A stretch of 64,000 nt of DNA from NCBI RefSeq assembly GCF_041296385.1, contig NW_027183593.1, forward strand, positions 1 through 64,000. Reading direction: 5' to 3'. Positions 1-11,347 of this stretch are shown piece after piece. This DNA comes from Aphelocoma coerulescens (lineage: Eukaryota > Chordata > Aves > Passeriformes > Corvidae). A program made the position numbers and the translations under genes. The notes beneath the pieces were generated by a model. That model did no database searches. It was not told the DNA's origin and saw only the letters and a program-made list of their open reading frames with translations. Positions within the stretch are counted from its first letter, which is position 1; every line of letters begins with the position of its first letter.

Positions 1-2274
1 GGTGGCATCAGGACACACCTGTGTCCCAGCAGCTGGGTGCCCAGCCGGGAGCAGGAGCAGGGGCTGGGGCTGCTCCCAAAGTTGCCCCGCCCCAATGCCA
101 GAGCCGGACATATGCTGAGGGGGGGCTGGATCAGGCTTTATTGTCCAGCTGCATGCCAGGAGTGAGCACAAAAATCTACCTGCATTCTCTGCAGCATGCC
201 ATCCTGGAGCAGAGCCCATTGCCAAAGGAAGCCGTGAGCCCGTGCCAAGCCAGTGCCGGAGTGGGATCCTAGCAGCACCTGTGGAAGCCGGGAGAGAGGA
301 GCCCACCCTGGAGCAGGTTCGTGCAGGATTAATCATCCCGTGGCTTCCCACCAGGGTCCTGTTGCTTCCAAAAGGCCCCACAGTGTCACTGTGGCCCCTC
401 GGTTCCACCAGGTTCCATAGCGTCACTGTGGTGCCCAGGGTTCCGTCAGCTTCGCCAGCATCCCCACGGTCTGCAGAGCTCCCCGAGCTTCTGTGGTGTC
501 ACAGTGGAGGCAGGGTTGCATCAGGTTCCATAGCATCAGCACGGTCTCCAGGGCTCCCAGAGGTTCTGTGGTGTCACAGTGGAGGCAGGGTTGCATCAGG
601 TTCCATAGCATCACCACAGTCTCCAGGGCTCCCTGAGCTTCTGTGGTGTCACAGTGGAGGCAGGGTTGCATCAGGTTCCATAGCATCAGCACGGTCTCCA
701 GGGCTCCCAGAGGTTCTGTGGTGTCACAGAGGAGGCAGGGTTGCATCAGGTTCCATAGCATCACCACGGTCTCCAGGGCTCCAAGAGCTTCTGTGGTGTC
801 ACAGAGGAGGCAGGGTTGGCATCAGGTTCAATAGCATCAGCACGGTCTCCAGGGCTCCCCTGAGCTTCTGTGGTGGTGTCACAGAGGAGCCAGGCTTCCT
901 TGTAGTTCCCCAGCATCACAAAGGCTCTCCTGGGAGCCACGGGTCACAAAGCACCGTGGGCTCTGTGCAGCCCCGCTGTGTCACAATGGCCGCTGGCTTC
1001 CACGAGCCCCCGCAGTGTCCCAGTGGGCCCCGTGGCTTTTAGGAGTGGGTGGCTGGGAGTTGGTGCCAGCGGCTGGGGGAGCAGCAGCAGGGACTGTGTG
1101 TGGACAGTGCCATGGCCACTTGTGTGGCCACTGGTGTCTCTGTGCCAGGCACAGCCGTGGTGTGTAACACCGGCTCTGGGTCCTTTGGCTGTGCAGGTGG
1201 CAGTCACGGCCTGGAGCAGGGCTGCTCCCGGGGGACAGCCTGGGGCAGGAGGCTGCTGGAGATTCATTCCCCACACTCCTTGTCATGAGGTGCTCAGAGT
1301 GATTGGAAAGGCTGTTGGCAGCAGGCAGTTCTCTGGGTTCAAGCTGTGGAGCTGTCAGCGGGAATGCAAAGGCCAAGCTGGTGAGCCTTTTGTCCTGGTG
1401 CCTTTAGTGTGTGAGCAGTCCCTGGTGCCGTTGTCTTTGGATCCTGAGTGTGGGAGAGGCAAGGCTTAGGATGGTGCGTAGAGCTGAGAAGGAAAGTGCC
1501 GAGAGCAGCGTGTGTGCTGCTGCTTTGAGGGGTGCAGTTGAAGTTGTAGGCAGCAAGAGCTTTCTCAGCTGGCCCTTTTGTGAGCTCTGCTTTTGCCAGA
1601 TGACTTCCATCTTACCCTCTTACCATCTTAGCCTCTCATTTTTGCATATCCCAAACCCCCTTCCAAACATCCAGCAGCTGCTTGTAAAGAAGAAGTCCTA
1701 GAACAAAAAGCCAGTGCTGCCTTTCATAGCCCCTTTGCTGTCTATGAAGTAGAGGAAAGAAGCTAGTGAGACGCACTTTCTTTCTCAACTCCATAGAGCG
1801 CATCCTTCTCTCAAGGTGGCAGAGTCCTTGGCGGAAGTGAAGCATCTGCAGCTGCAGTTCAGACTGAGAGATGTGCCAGGACAGGAAACATTTGCTGACC
1901 TTCCCTGTTCCCTGTGCAACATGATTCTCGCATCCCAGTCACTTTCACATACCTTCGGTATCCCTGAGTCCAAGCAGCTAAAGCTCACAGAGACAGAAGT
2001 GTCAGGAAGGAAAACGTTCCAAAAGCACCCCCTTCTCTTATCAGCATATAAATTGTGCACAACAGGCTGCGGCACCGAACCTTCCTTCTCAGATAGACAT
2101 GCCATCACACTTTTCACTCTTGCAGCTCGGTTGAAAAGCTCCAGCAGCTGCTCCCGCAATAGCAAAAGGTTCTAGAAGTGAAAGCCAGTTTGGGGCTGCA
2201 CCTTCTCCTTGCCGCATGTAAGCCACACCAAACTCCCTGATGCACTCTGTCCTCCCCTTCTCAAAGGAGTAGAC
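1..2274 (+). repeat. Monomer 1 (2274 bp, five 75-bp units)
   Basis: Complete monomer with six extra single bases relative to the 2268-bp form. All lengthen a short run by one: G at 60-63, A at 170-174, C at 215-217, C at 306-308, G at 818-819 and T at 1037-1040. No extra bases occur after 1040. The pattern looks like sequencing or consensus error more than divergence. Confidence 0.95.
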
Positions 2275-4542
2275 GGTGGCATCAGGACACACCTGTGTCC
2301 CAGCAGCTGGGTGCCCAGCCGGGAGCAGGAGCAGGGCTGGGGCTGCTCCCAAAGTTGCCCCGCCCCAATGCCAGAGCCGGACATATGCTGAGGGGGGGCT
2401 GGATCAGGCTTTATTGTCCAGCTGCATGCCAGGAGTGAGCACAAAATCTACCTGCATTCTCTGCAGCATGCCATCCTGGAGCAGAGCCATTGCCAAAGGA
2501 AGCCGTGAGCCCGTGCCAAGCCAGTGCCGGAGTGGGATCCTAGCAGCACCTGTGGAAGCCGGGAGAGAGGAGCCCACCTGGAGCAGGTTCGTGCAGGATT
2601 AATCATCCCGTGGCTTCCCACCAGGGTCCTGTTGCTTCCAAAAGGCCCCACAGTGTCACTGTGGCCCCTCGGTTCCACCAGGTTCCATAGCGTCACTGTG
2701 GTGCCCAGGGTTCCGTCAGCTTCGCCAGCATCCCCACGGTCTGCAGAGCTCCCCGAGCTTCTGTGGTGTCACAGTGGAGGCAGGGTTGCATCAGGTTCCA
2801 TAGCATCAGCACGGTCTCCAGGGCTCCCAGAGGTTCTGTGGTGTCACAGTGGAGGCAGGGTTGCATCAGGTTCCATAGCATCACCACAGTCTCCAGGGCT
2901 CCCTGAGCTTCTGTGGTGTCACAGTGGAGGCAGGGTTGCATCAGGTTCCATAGCATCAGCACGGTCTCCAGGGCTCCCAGAGGTTCTGTGGTGTCACAGA
3001 GGAGGCAGGGTTGCATCAGGTTCCATAGCATCACCACGGTCTCCAGGGCTCCAAGAGCTTCTGTGGTGTCACAGAGGAGGCAGGGTTGCATCAGGTTCAA
3101 TAGCATCAGCACGGTCTCCAGGGCTCCCCTGAGCTTCTGTGGTGGTGTCACAGAGGAGCCAGGCTTCCTTGTAGTTCCCCAGCATCACAAAGGCTCTCCT
3201 GGGAGCCACGGGTCACAAAGCACCGTGGGCTCTGTGCAGCCCCGCTGTGTCACAATGGCCGCTGGCTTCCACGAGCCCCCGCAGTGTCCCAGTGGGCCCC
3301 GTGGCTTTAGGAGTGGGTGGCTGGGAGTTGGTGCCAGCGGCTGGGGGAGCAGCAGCAGGGACTGTGTGTGGACAGTGCCATGGCCACTTGTGTGGCCACT
3401 GGTGTCTCTGTGCCAGGCACAGCCGTGGTGTGTAACACCGGCTCTGGGTCCTTTGGCTGTGCAGGTGGCAGTCACGGCCTGGAGCAGGGCTGCTCCCGGG
3501 GGACAGCCTGGGGCAGGAGGCTGCTGGAGATTCATTCCCCACACTCCTTGTCATGAGGTGCTCAGAGTGATTGGAAAGGCTGTTGGCAGCAGGCAGTTCT
3601 CTGGGTTCAAGCTGTGGAGCTGTCAGCGGGAATGCAAAGGCCAAGCTGGTGAGCCTTTTGTCCTGGTGCCTTTAGTGTGTGAGCAGTCCCTGGTGCCGTT
3701 GTCTTTGGATCCTGAGTGTGGGAGAGGCAAGGCTTAGGATGGTGCGTAGAGCTGAGAAGGAAAGTGCCGAGAGCAGCGTGTGTGCTGCTGCTTTGAGGGG
3801 TGCAGTTGAAGTTGTAGGCAGCAAGAGCTTTCTCAGCTGGCCCTTTTGTGAGCTCTGCTTTTGCCAGATGACTTCCATCTTACCCTCTTACCATCTTAGC
3901 CTCTCATTTTTGCATATCCCAAACCCCCTTCCAAACATCCAGCAGCTGCTTGTAAAGAAGAAGTCCTAGAACAAAAAGCCAGTGCTGCCTTTCATAGCCC
4001 CTTTGCTGTCTATGAAGTAGAGGAAAGAAGCTAGTGAGACGCACTTTCTTTCTCAACTCCATAGAGCGCATCCTTCTCTCAAGGTGGCAGAGTCCTTGGC
4101 GGAAGTGAAGCATCTGCAGCTGCAGTTCAGACTGAGAGATGTGCCAGGACAGGAAACATTTGCTGACCTTCCCTGTTCCCTGTGCAACATGATTCTCGCA
4201 TCCCAGTCACTTTCACACACCTTCGGTATCCCTGAGTCCAAGCAGCTAAAGCTCACAGAGACAGAAGTGTCAGGAAGGAAAACGTTGCAAAAGCACCCCC
4301 TTCTCTTATCAGCATATAAATTGTGCACAACAGGCTGCGGCACCGAACCTTCCTTCTCAGATAGACATGCCATCACACTTTTCACTCTTGCAGCTCGGTT
4401 GAAAAGCTCCAGCAGCTGCTCCCGCAATAGCAAAAGGTTCTAGAAGTGAAAGCCAGTTTGGGGCTGCACCTTCTCCTTGCCGCATGTAAGCCACACCAAA
4501 CTCCCTGATGCACTCTGTCCTCCCCTTCTCAAAGGAGTAGAC
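2275..4542 (+). repeat. Monomer 2 (2268 bp, five 75-bp units)
   Basis: Reference-like long monomer. It carries cacacacc near 4216 and the acgttgcaaaag allele near 4283, where monomer 1 has acgttccaaaag. Confidence 0.97.
2761..3136 (+). repeat. Nested 75-bp tandem repeat, five-unit form (monomer 2)
   Basis: Five units starting at ctgtggtgtcacag, each with a gcatcaggttccatagcatc core, at period 75 bp. One extra C before the terminal partial unit makes the block 376 bp. The units are distinguishable by cacagtgg or cacagagg, by agcacgg, accacag or accacgg, and by the final gttcaatag. The same block lies about 486 bp into every long monomer. The 25-codon period keeps several frames open on both strands. 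Confidence 0.95.
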
Positions 4543-6810
4543 GGTGGCATCAGGACACACCTGTGTCCCAGCAGCTGGGTGCCCAGCCGGGAGCAGGAGC
4601 AGGGCTGGGGCTGCTCCCAAAGTTGCCCCGCCCCAATGCCAGAGCCGGACATATGCTGAGGGGGGGCTGGATCAGGCTTTATTGTCCAGCTGCATGCCAG
4701 GAGTGAGCACAAAATCTACCTGCATTCTCTGCAGCATGCCATCCTGGAGCAGAGCCATTGCCAAAGGAAGCCGTGAGCCCGTGCCAAGCCAGTGCCGGAG
4801 TGGGATCCTAGCAGCACCTGTGGAAGCCGGGAGAGAGGAGCCCACCTGGAGCAGGTTCGTGCAGGATTAATCATCCCGTGGCTTCCCACCAGGGTCCTGT
4901 TGCTTCCAAAAGGCCCCACAGTGTCACTGTGGCCCCTCGGTTCCACCAGGTTCCATAGCGTCACTGTGGTGCCCAGGGTTCCGTCAGCTTCGCCAGCATC
5001 CCCACGGTCTGCAGAGCTCCCCGAGCTTCTGTGGTGTCACAGTGGAGGCAGGGTTGCATCAGGTTCCATAGCATCAGCACGGTCTCCAGGGCTCCCAGAG
5101 GTTCTGTGGTGTCACAGTGGAGGCAGGGTTGCATCAGGTTCCATAGCATCACCACAGTCTCCAGGGCTCCCTGAGCTTCTGTGGTGTCACAGTGGAGGCA
5201 GGGTTGCATCAGGTTCCATAGCATCAGCACGGTCTCCAGGGCTCCCAGAGGTTCTGTGGTGTCACAGAGGAGGCAGGGTTGCATCAGGTTCCATAGCATC
5301 ACCACGGTCTCCAGGGCTCCAAGAGCTTCTGTGGTGTCACAGAGGAGGCAGGGTTGCATCAGGTTCAATAGCATCAGCACGGTCTCCAGGGCTCCCCTGA
5401 GCTTCTGTGGTGGTGTCACAGAGGAGCCAGGCTTCCTTGTAGTTCCCCAGCATCACAAAGGCTCTCCTGGGAGCCACGGGTCACAAAGCACCGTGGGCTC
5501 TGTGCAGCCCCGCTGTGTCACAATGGCCGCTGGCTTCCACGAGCCCCCGCAGTGTCCCAGTGGGCCCCGTGGCTTTAGGAGTGGGTGGCTGGGAGTTGGT
5601 GCCAGCGGCTGGGGGAGCAGCAGCAGGGACTGTGTGTGGACAGTGCCATGGCCACTTGTGTGGCCACTGGTGTCTCTGTGCCAGGCACAGCCGTGGTGTG
5701 TAACACCGGCTCTGGGTCCTTTGGCTGTGCAGGTGGCAGTCACGGCCTGGAGCAGGGCTGCTCCCGGGGGACAGCCTGGGGCAGGAGGCTGCTGGAGATT
5801 CATTCCCCACACTCCTTGTCATGAGGTGCTCAGAGTGATTGGAAAGGCTGTTGGCAGCAGGCAGTTCTCTGGGTTCAAGCTGTGGAGCTGTCAGCGGGAA
5901 TGCAAAGGCCAAGCTGGTGAGCCTTTTGTCCTGGTGCCTTTAGTGTGTGAGCAGTCCCTGGTGCCGTTGTCTTTGGATCCTGAGTGTGGGAGAGGCAAGG
6001 CTTAGGATGGTGCGTAGAGCTGAGAAGGAAAGTGCCGAGAGCAGCGTGTGTGCTGCTGCTTTGAGGGGTGCAGTTGAAGTTGTAGGCAGCAAGAGCTTTC
6101 TCAGCTGGCCCTTTTGTGAGCTCTGCTTTTGCCAGATGACTTCCATCTTACCCTCTTACCATCTTAGCCTCTCATTTTTGCATATCCCAAACCCCCTTCC
6201 AAACATCCAGCAGCTGCTTGTAAAGAAGAAGTCCTAGAACAAAAAGCCAGTGCTGCCTTTCATAGCCCCTTTGCTGTCTATGAAGTAGAGGAAAGAAGCT
6301 AGTGAGACGCACTTTCTTTCTCAACTCCATAGAGCGCATCCTTCTCTCAAGGTGGCAGAGTCCTTGGCGGAAGTGAAGCATCTGCAGCTGCAGTTCAGAC
6401 TGAGAGATGTGCCAGGACAGGAAACATTTGCTGACCTTCCCTGTTCCCTGTGCAACATGATTCTCGCATCCCAGTCACTTTCACACACCTTCGGTATCCC
6501 TGAGTCCAAGCAGCTAAAGCTCACAGAGACAGAAGTGTCAGGAAGGAAAACGTTGCAAAAGCACCCCCTTCTCTTATCAGCATATAAATTGTGCACAACA
6601 GGCTGCGGCACCGAACCTTCCTTCTCAGATAGACATGCCATCACACTTTTCACTCTTGCAGCTCGGTTGAAAAGCTCCAGCAGCTGCTCCCGCAATAGCA
6701 AAAGGTTCTAGAAGTGAAAGCCAGTTTGGGGCTGCACCTTCTCCTTGCCGCATGTAAGCCACACCAAACTCCCTGATGCACTCTGTCCTCCCCTTCTCAA
6801 AGGAGTAGAC
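4543..6810 (+). repeat. Monomer 3 (2268 bp, five 75-bp units)
   Basis: At every variant site I compared it is the same as monomer 2, so these two are very recent copies of each other. Confidence 0.97.
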
Positions 6811-9079
6811 GGTGGCATCAGGACACACCTGTGTCCCAGCAGCTGGGTGCCCAGCCGGGAGCAGGAGCAGGGCTGGGGCTGCTCCCAAAGTTGCCCCGCC
6901 CCAATGCCAGAGCCGGACATATGCTGAGGGGGGGCTGGATCAGGCTTTATTGTCCAGCTGCATGCCAGGAGTGAGCACAAAATCTACCTGCATTCTCTGC
7001 AGCATGCCATCCTGGAGCAGAGCCATTGCCAAAGGAAGCCGTGAGCCCGTGCCAAGCCAGTGCCGGAGTGGGATCCTAGCAGCACCTGTGGAAGCCGGGA
7101 GAGAGGAGCCCACCTGGAGCAGGTTCGTGCAGGATTAATCATCCCGTGGCTTCCCACCAGGGTCCTGTTGCTTCCAAAAGGCCCCACAGTGTCACTGTGG
7201 CCCCTCGGTTCCACCAGGTTCCATAGCGTCACTGTGGTGCCCAGGGTTCCGTCAGCTTCGCCAGCATCCCCACGGTCTGCAGAGCTCCCCGAGCTTCTGT
7301 GGTGTCACAGTGGAGGCAGGGTTGCATCAGGTTCCATAGCATCAGCACGGTCTCCAGGGCTCCCAGAGGTTCTGTGGTGTCACAGTGGAGGCAGGGTTGC
7401 ATCAGGTTCCATAGCATCACCACAGTCTCCAGGGCTCCCTGAGCTTCTGTGGTGTCACAGTGGAGGCAGGGTTGCATCAGGTTCCATAGCATCAGCACGG
7501 TCTCCAGGGCTCCCAGAGGTTCTGTGGTGTCACAGAGGAGGCAGGGTTGCATCAGGTTCCATAGCATCACCACGGTCTCCAGGGCTCCAAGAGCTTCTGT
7601 GGTGTCACAGAGGAGGCAGGGTTGCAATCAGGTTCAATAGCATCAGCACGGTCTCCAGGGCTCCCCTGAGCTTCTGTGGTGGTGTCACAGAGGAGCCAGG
7701 CTTCCTTGTAGTTCCCCAGCATCACAAAGGCTCTCCTGGGAGCCACGGGTCACAAAGCACCGTGGGCTCTGTGCAGCCCCGCTGTGTCACAATGGCCGCT
7801 GGCTTCCACGAGCCCCCGCAGTGTCCCAGTGGGCCCCGTGGCTTTAGGAGTGGGTGGCTGGGAGTTGGTGCCAGCGGCTGGGGGAGCAGCAGCAGGGACT
7901 GTGTGTGGACAGTGCCATGGCCACTTGTGTGGCCACTGGTGTCTCTGTGCCAGGCACAGCCGTGGTGTGTAACACCGGCTCTGGGTCCTTTGGCTGTGCA
8001 GGTGGCAGTCACGGCCTGGAGCAGGGCTGCTCCCGGGGGACAGCCTGGGGCAGGAGGCTGCTGGAGATTCATTCCCCACACTCCTTGTCATGAGGTGCTC
8101 AGAGTGATTGGAAAGGCTGTTGGCAGCAGGCAGTTCTCTGGGTTCAAGCTGTGGAGCTGTCAGCGGGAATGCAAAGGCCAAGCTGCTGAGCCTTTTGTCC
8201 TGGTGCCTTTAGTGTGTGAGCAGTCCCTGGTGCCGTTGTCTTTGGATCCTGAGTGTGGGAGAGGCAAGGCTTAGGATGGTGCGTAGAGCTGAGAAGGAAA
8301 GTGCCGAGAGCAGCATGTGTGCTGCTGCTTTGAGGGGTGCAGTTGAAGTTGTAGGCAGCAAGAGCTTTCTCAGCTGGCCCTTTTGTGAGCTCTGCTTTTG
8401 CCAGATGACTTCCATCTTACCCTCTTACCATCTTAGCCTCTCATTTTTGCATATCCCAAACCCCCTTCCAAACATCCAGCAGCTGCTTGTAAAGAAGAAG
8501 TCCTAGAACAAAAAGCCAGTGCTGCCTTTCATAGCCCCTTTGCTGTCTATGAAGTAGAGGAAAGAAGCTAGTGAGACGCACTTTCTTTCTCAACTCCATA
8601 GAGCGCATCCTTCTCTCAAGGTGGCAGAGTCCTTGGCGGAAGTGAAGCATCTGCAGCTGCAGTTCAGACTGAGAGATGTGCCAGGACAGGAAACATTTGC
8701 TGACCTTCCCTGTTCCCTGTGCAACATGATTCTCGCATCCCAGTCACTTTCACATACCTTCGGTATCCCTGAGTCCAAGCAGCTAAAGCTCACAGAGACA
8801 GAAGTGTCAGGAAGGGAAACGTTCCAAAAGCACCCCCTTCTCTTATCAGCATATAAATTGTGCACAACAGGCTGCGGCACCGAACCTTCCTTCTCAGATA
8901 GACATGCCATCACACTTTTCACTCTTGCAGCTCGGTTGAAAAGCTCCAGCAGCTGCTCCCGCAATAGCAAAAGGTTCTAGAAGTGAAAGCCAGTTTGGGG
9001 CTGCACCTTCTCCTTGCCGCATGTAAGCCACACCAAACTCCCTGATGCACTCTGTCCTCCCCTTCTCAAAGGAGTAGAC
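6811..9079 (+). repeat. Monomer 4 (2269 bp, five 75-bp units, +1 A)
   Basis: An extra A sits in gttgcaatcagg near 7626, shared only with monomer 7. It also carries gctgagcc near 8186 and gcatgtg near 8314, and the gaaggg/acgttcc alleles near 8814-8824. The last two recur in part in monomer 9. Confidence 0.97.
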
Positions 9080-11347
9080 GGTGGCATCAGGACACACCTG
9101 TGTCCCAGCAGCTGGGTGCCCAGCCGGGAGCAGGAGCAGGGCTGGGGCTGCTCCCAAAGTTGCCCCGCCCCAATGCCAGAGCCGGACATATGCTGAGGGG
9201 GGGCTGGATCAGGCTTTATTGTCCAGCTGCATGCCAGGAGTGAGCACAAAATCTACCTGCATTCTCTGCAGCATGCCATCCTGGAGCAGAGCCATTGCCA
9301 AAGGAAGCCGTGAGCCCGTGCCAAGCCAGTGCCGGAGTGGGATCCTAGCAGCACCTGTGGAAGCCGGGAGAGAGGAGCCCACCTGGAGCAGGTTCGTGCA
9401 GGATTAATCATCCCGTGGCTTCCCACCAGGGTCCTGTTGCTTCCAAAAGGCCCCACAGTGTCACTGTGGCCCCTCGGTTCCACCAGGTTCCATAGCGTCA
9501 CTGTGGTGCCCAGGGTTCCGTCAGCTTCGCCAGCATCCCCACGGTCTGCAGAGCTCCCCGAGCTTCTGTGGTGTCACAGTGGAGGCAGGGTTGCATCAGG
9601 TTCCATAGCATCAGCACGGTCTCCAGGGCTCCCAGAGGTTCTGTGGTGTCACAGTGGAGGCAGGGTTGCATCAGGTTCCATAGCATCACCACAGTCTCCA
9701 GGGCTCCCTGAGCTTCTGTGGTGTCACAGTGGAGGCAGGGTTGCATCAGGTTCCATAGCATCAGCACGGTCTCCAGGGCTCCCAGAGGTTCTGTGGTGTC
9801 ACAGAGGAGGCAGGGTTGCATCAGGTTCCATAGCATCACCACGGTCTCCAGGGCTCCAAGAGCTTCTGTGGTGTCACAGAGGAGGCAGGGTTGCATCAGG
9901 TTCAATAGCATCAGCACGGTCTCCAGGGCTCCCCTGAGCTTCTGTGGTGGTGTCACAGAGGAGCCAGGCTTCCTTGTAGTTCCCCAGCATCACAAAGGCT
10001 CTCCTGGGAGCCACGGGTCACAAAGCACCGTGGGCTCTGTGCAGCCCCGCTGTGTCACAATGGCCGCTGGCTTCCACGAGCCCCCGCAGTGTCCCAGTGG
10101 GCCCCGTGGCTTTAGGAGTGGGTGGCTGGGAGTTGGTGCCAGCGGCTGGGGGAGCAGCAGCAGGGACTGTGTGTGGACAGTGCCATGGCCACTTGTGTGG
10201 CCACTGGTGTCTCTGTGCCAGGCACAGCCGTGGTGTGTAACACCGGCTCTGGGTCCTTTGGCTGTGCAGGTGGCAGTCACGGCCTGGAGCAGGGCTGCTC
10301 CCGGGGGACAGCCTGGGGCAGGAGGCTGCTGGAGATTCATTCCCCACACTCCTTGTCATGAGGTGCTCAGAGTGATTGGAAAGGCTGTTGGCAGCAGGCA
10401 GTTCTCTGGGTTCAAGCTGTGGAGCTGTCAGCGGGAATGCAAAGGCCAAGCTGGTGAGCCTTTTGTCCTGGTGCCTTTAGTGTGTGAGCAGTCCCTGGTG
10501 CCGTTGTCTTTGGATCCTGAGTGTGGGAGAGGCAAGGCTTAGGATGGTGCGTAGAGCTGAGAAGGAAAGTGCCGAGAGCAGCGTGTGTGCTGCTGCTTTG
10601 AGGGGTGCAGTTGAAGTTGTAGGCAGCAAGAGCTTTCTCAGCTGGCCCTTTTGTGAGCTCTGCTTTTGCCAGATGACTTCCATCTTACCTTCTTACCATC
10701 TTAGCCTCTCATTTTTGCATATCCCAAACCCCCTTCCAAACATCCAGCAGCTGCTTGTAAAGAAGAAGTCCTAGAACAAAAAGCCAGTGCTGCCTTTCAT
10801 AGCCCCTTTGCTGTCTATGAAGTAGAGGAAAGAAGCTAGTGAGACGCACTTTCTTTCTCAACTCCATAGAGCGCATCCTTCTCTCAAGGTGGCAGAGTCC
10901 TTGGCGGAAGTGAAGCATCTGCAGCTGCAGTTCAGACTGAGAGATGTGCCAGGACAGGAAACATTTGCTGACCTTCCCTGTTCCCTGTGCAACATGATTC
11001 TCGCATCCCAGTCACTTTCACACACCTTCGGTATCCCTGAGTCCAAGCAGCTAAAGCTCACAGAGACAGAAGTGTCAGGAAGGAAAACGTTGCAAAAGCA
11101 CCCCCTTCTCTTATCAGCATATAAATTGTGCACAACAGGCTGCGGCACCGAACCTTCCTTCTCAGATAGACATGCCATCACACTTTTCACTCTTGCAGCT
11201 CGGTTGAAAAGCTCCAGCAGCTGCTCCCGCAATAGCAAAAGGTTCTAGAAGTGAAAGCCAGTTTGGGGCTGCACCTTCTCCTTGCCGCATGTAAGCCACA
11301 CCAAACTCCCTGATGCACTCTGTCCTCCCCTTCTCAAAGGAGTAGAC
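9080..11347 (+). repeat. Monomer 5 (2268 bp, five 75-bp units)
   Basis: Like monomers 2 and 3, but with cttaccttct instead of cttaccctct near 10685, a variant shared with monomers 6 and 8. Confidence 0.97.

Noticed and set aside
483..870. CRISPR-like array from regular repeats
   Set aside because: Units are contiguous 75-bp repeats without unique spacers, in vertebrate-type DNA.
1337..1350. Pol III B-box-like gggttcaagctg suggesting a SINE or tRNA relic
   Set aside because: No A-box at the right distance, no tRNA fold and no poly-A tail or target duplication.
2089..2352. Minus-strand FEKGRTECIR resembles the FxxGRTExIR motif of carnitine acyltransferases
   Set aside because: Only about ten residues fit; upstream and downstream residues do not follow the family. 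Probably chance; a profile search of the monomer would settle it.
2693..3151. Minus-strand 152-codon frame with Leu/Cys-rich 25-residue repeats (LWNLMQPCLHCDT type)
   Set aside because: It is the antisense of the 75-bp repeat; its length simply tracks unit number and there is no domain evidence.
2524..3737. Long + strand frames (202 and 274 codons, up to 404 in monomers 4 and 7) with a 25-residue repeat
   Set aside because: Open in several frames on both strands because the 75-bp unit lacks stops. Frames shift with single-base indels between monomers; no recognisable domain, no clear start context.
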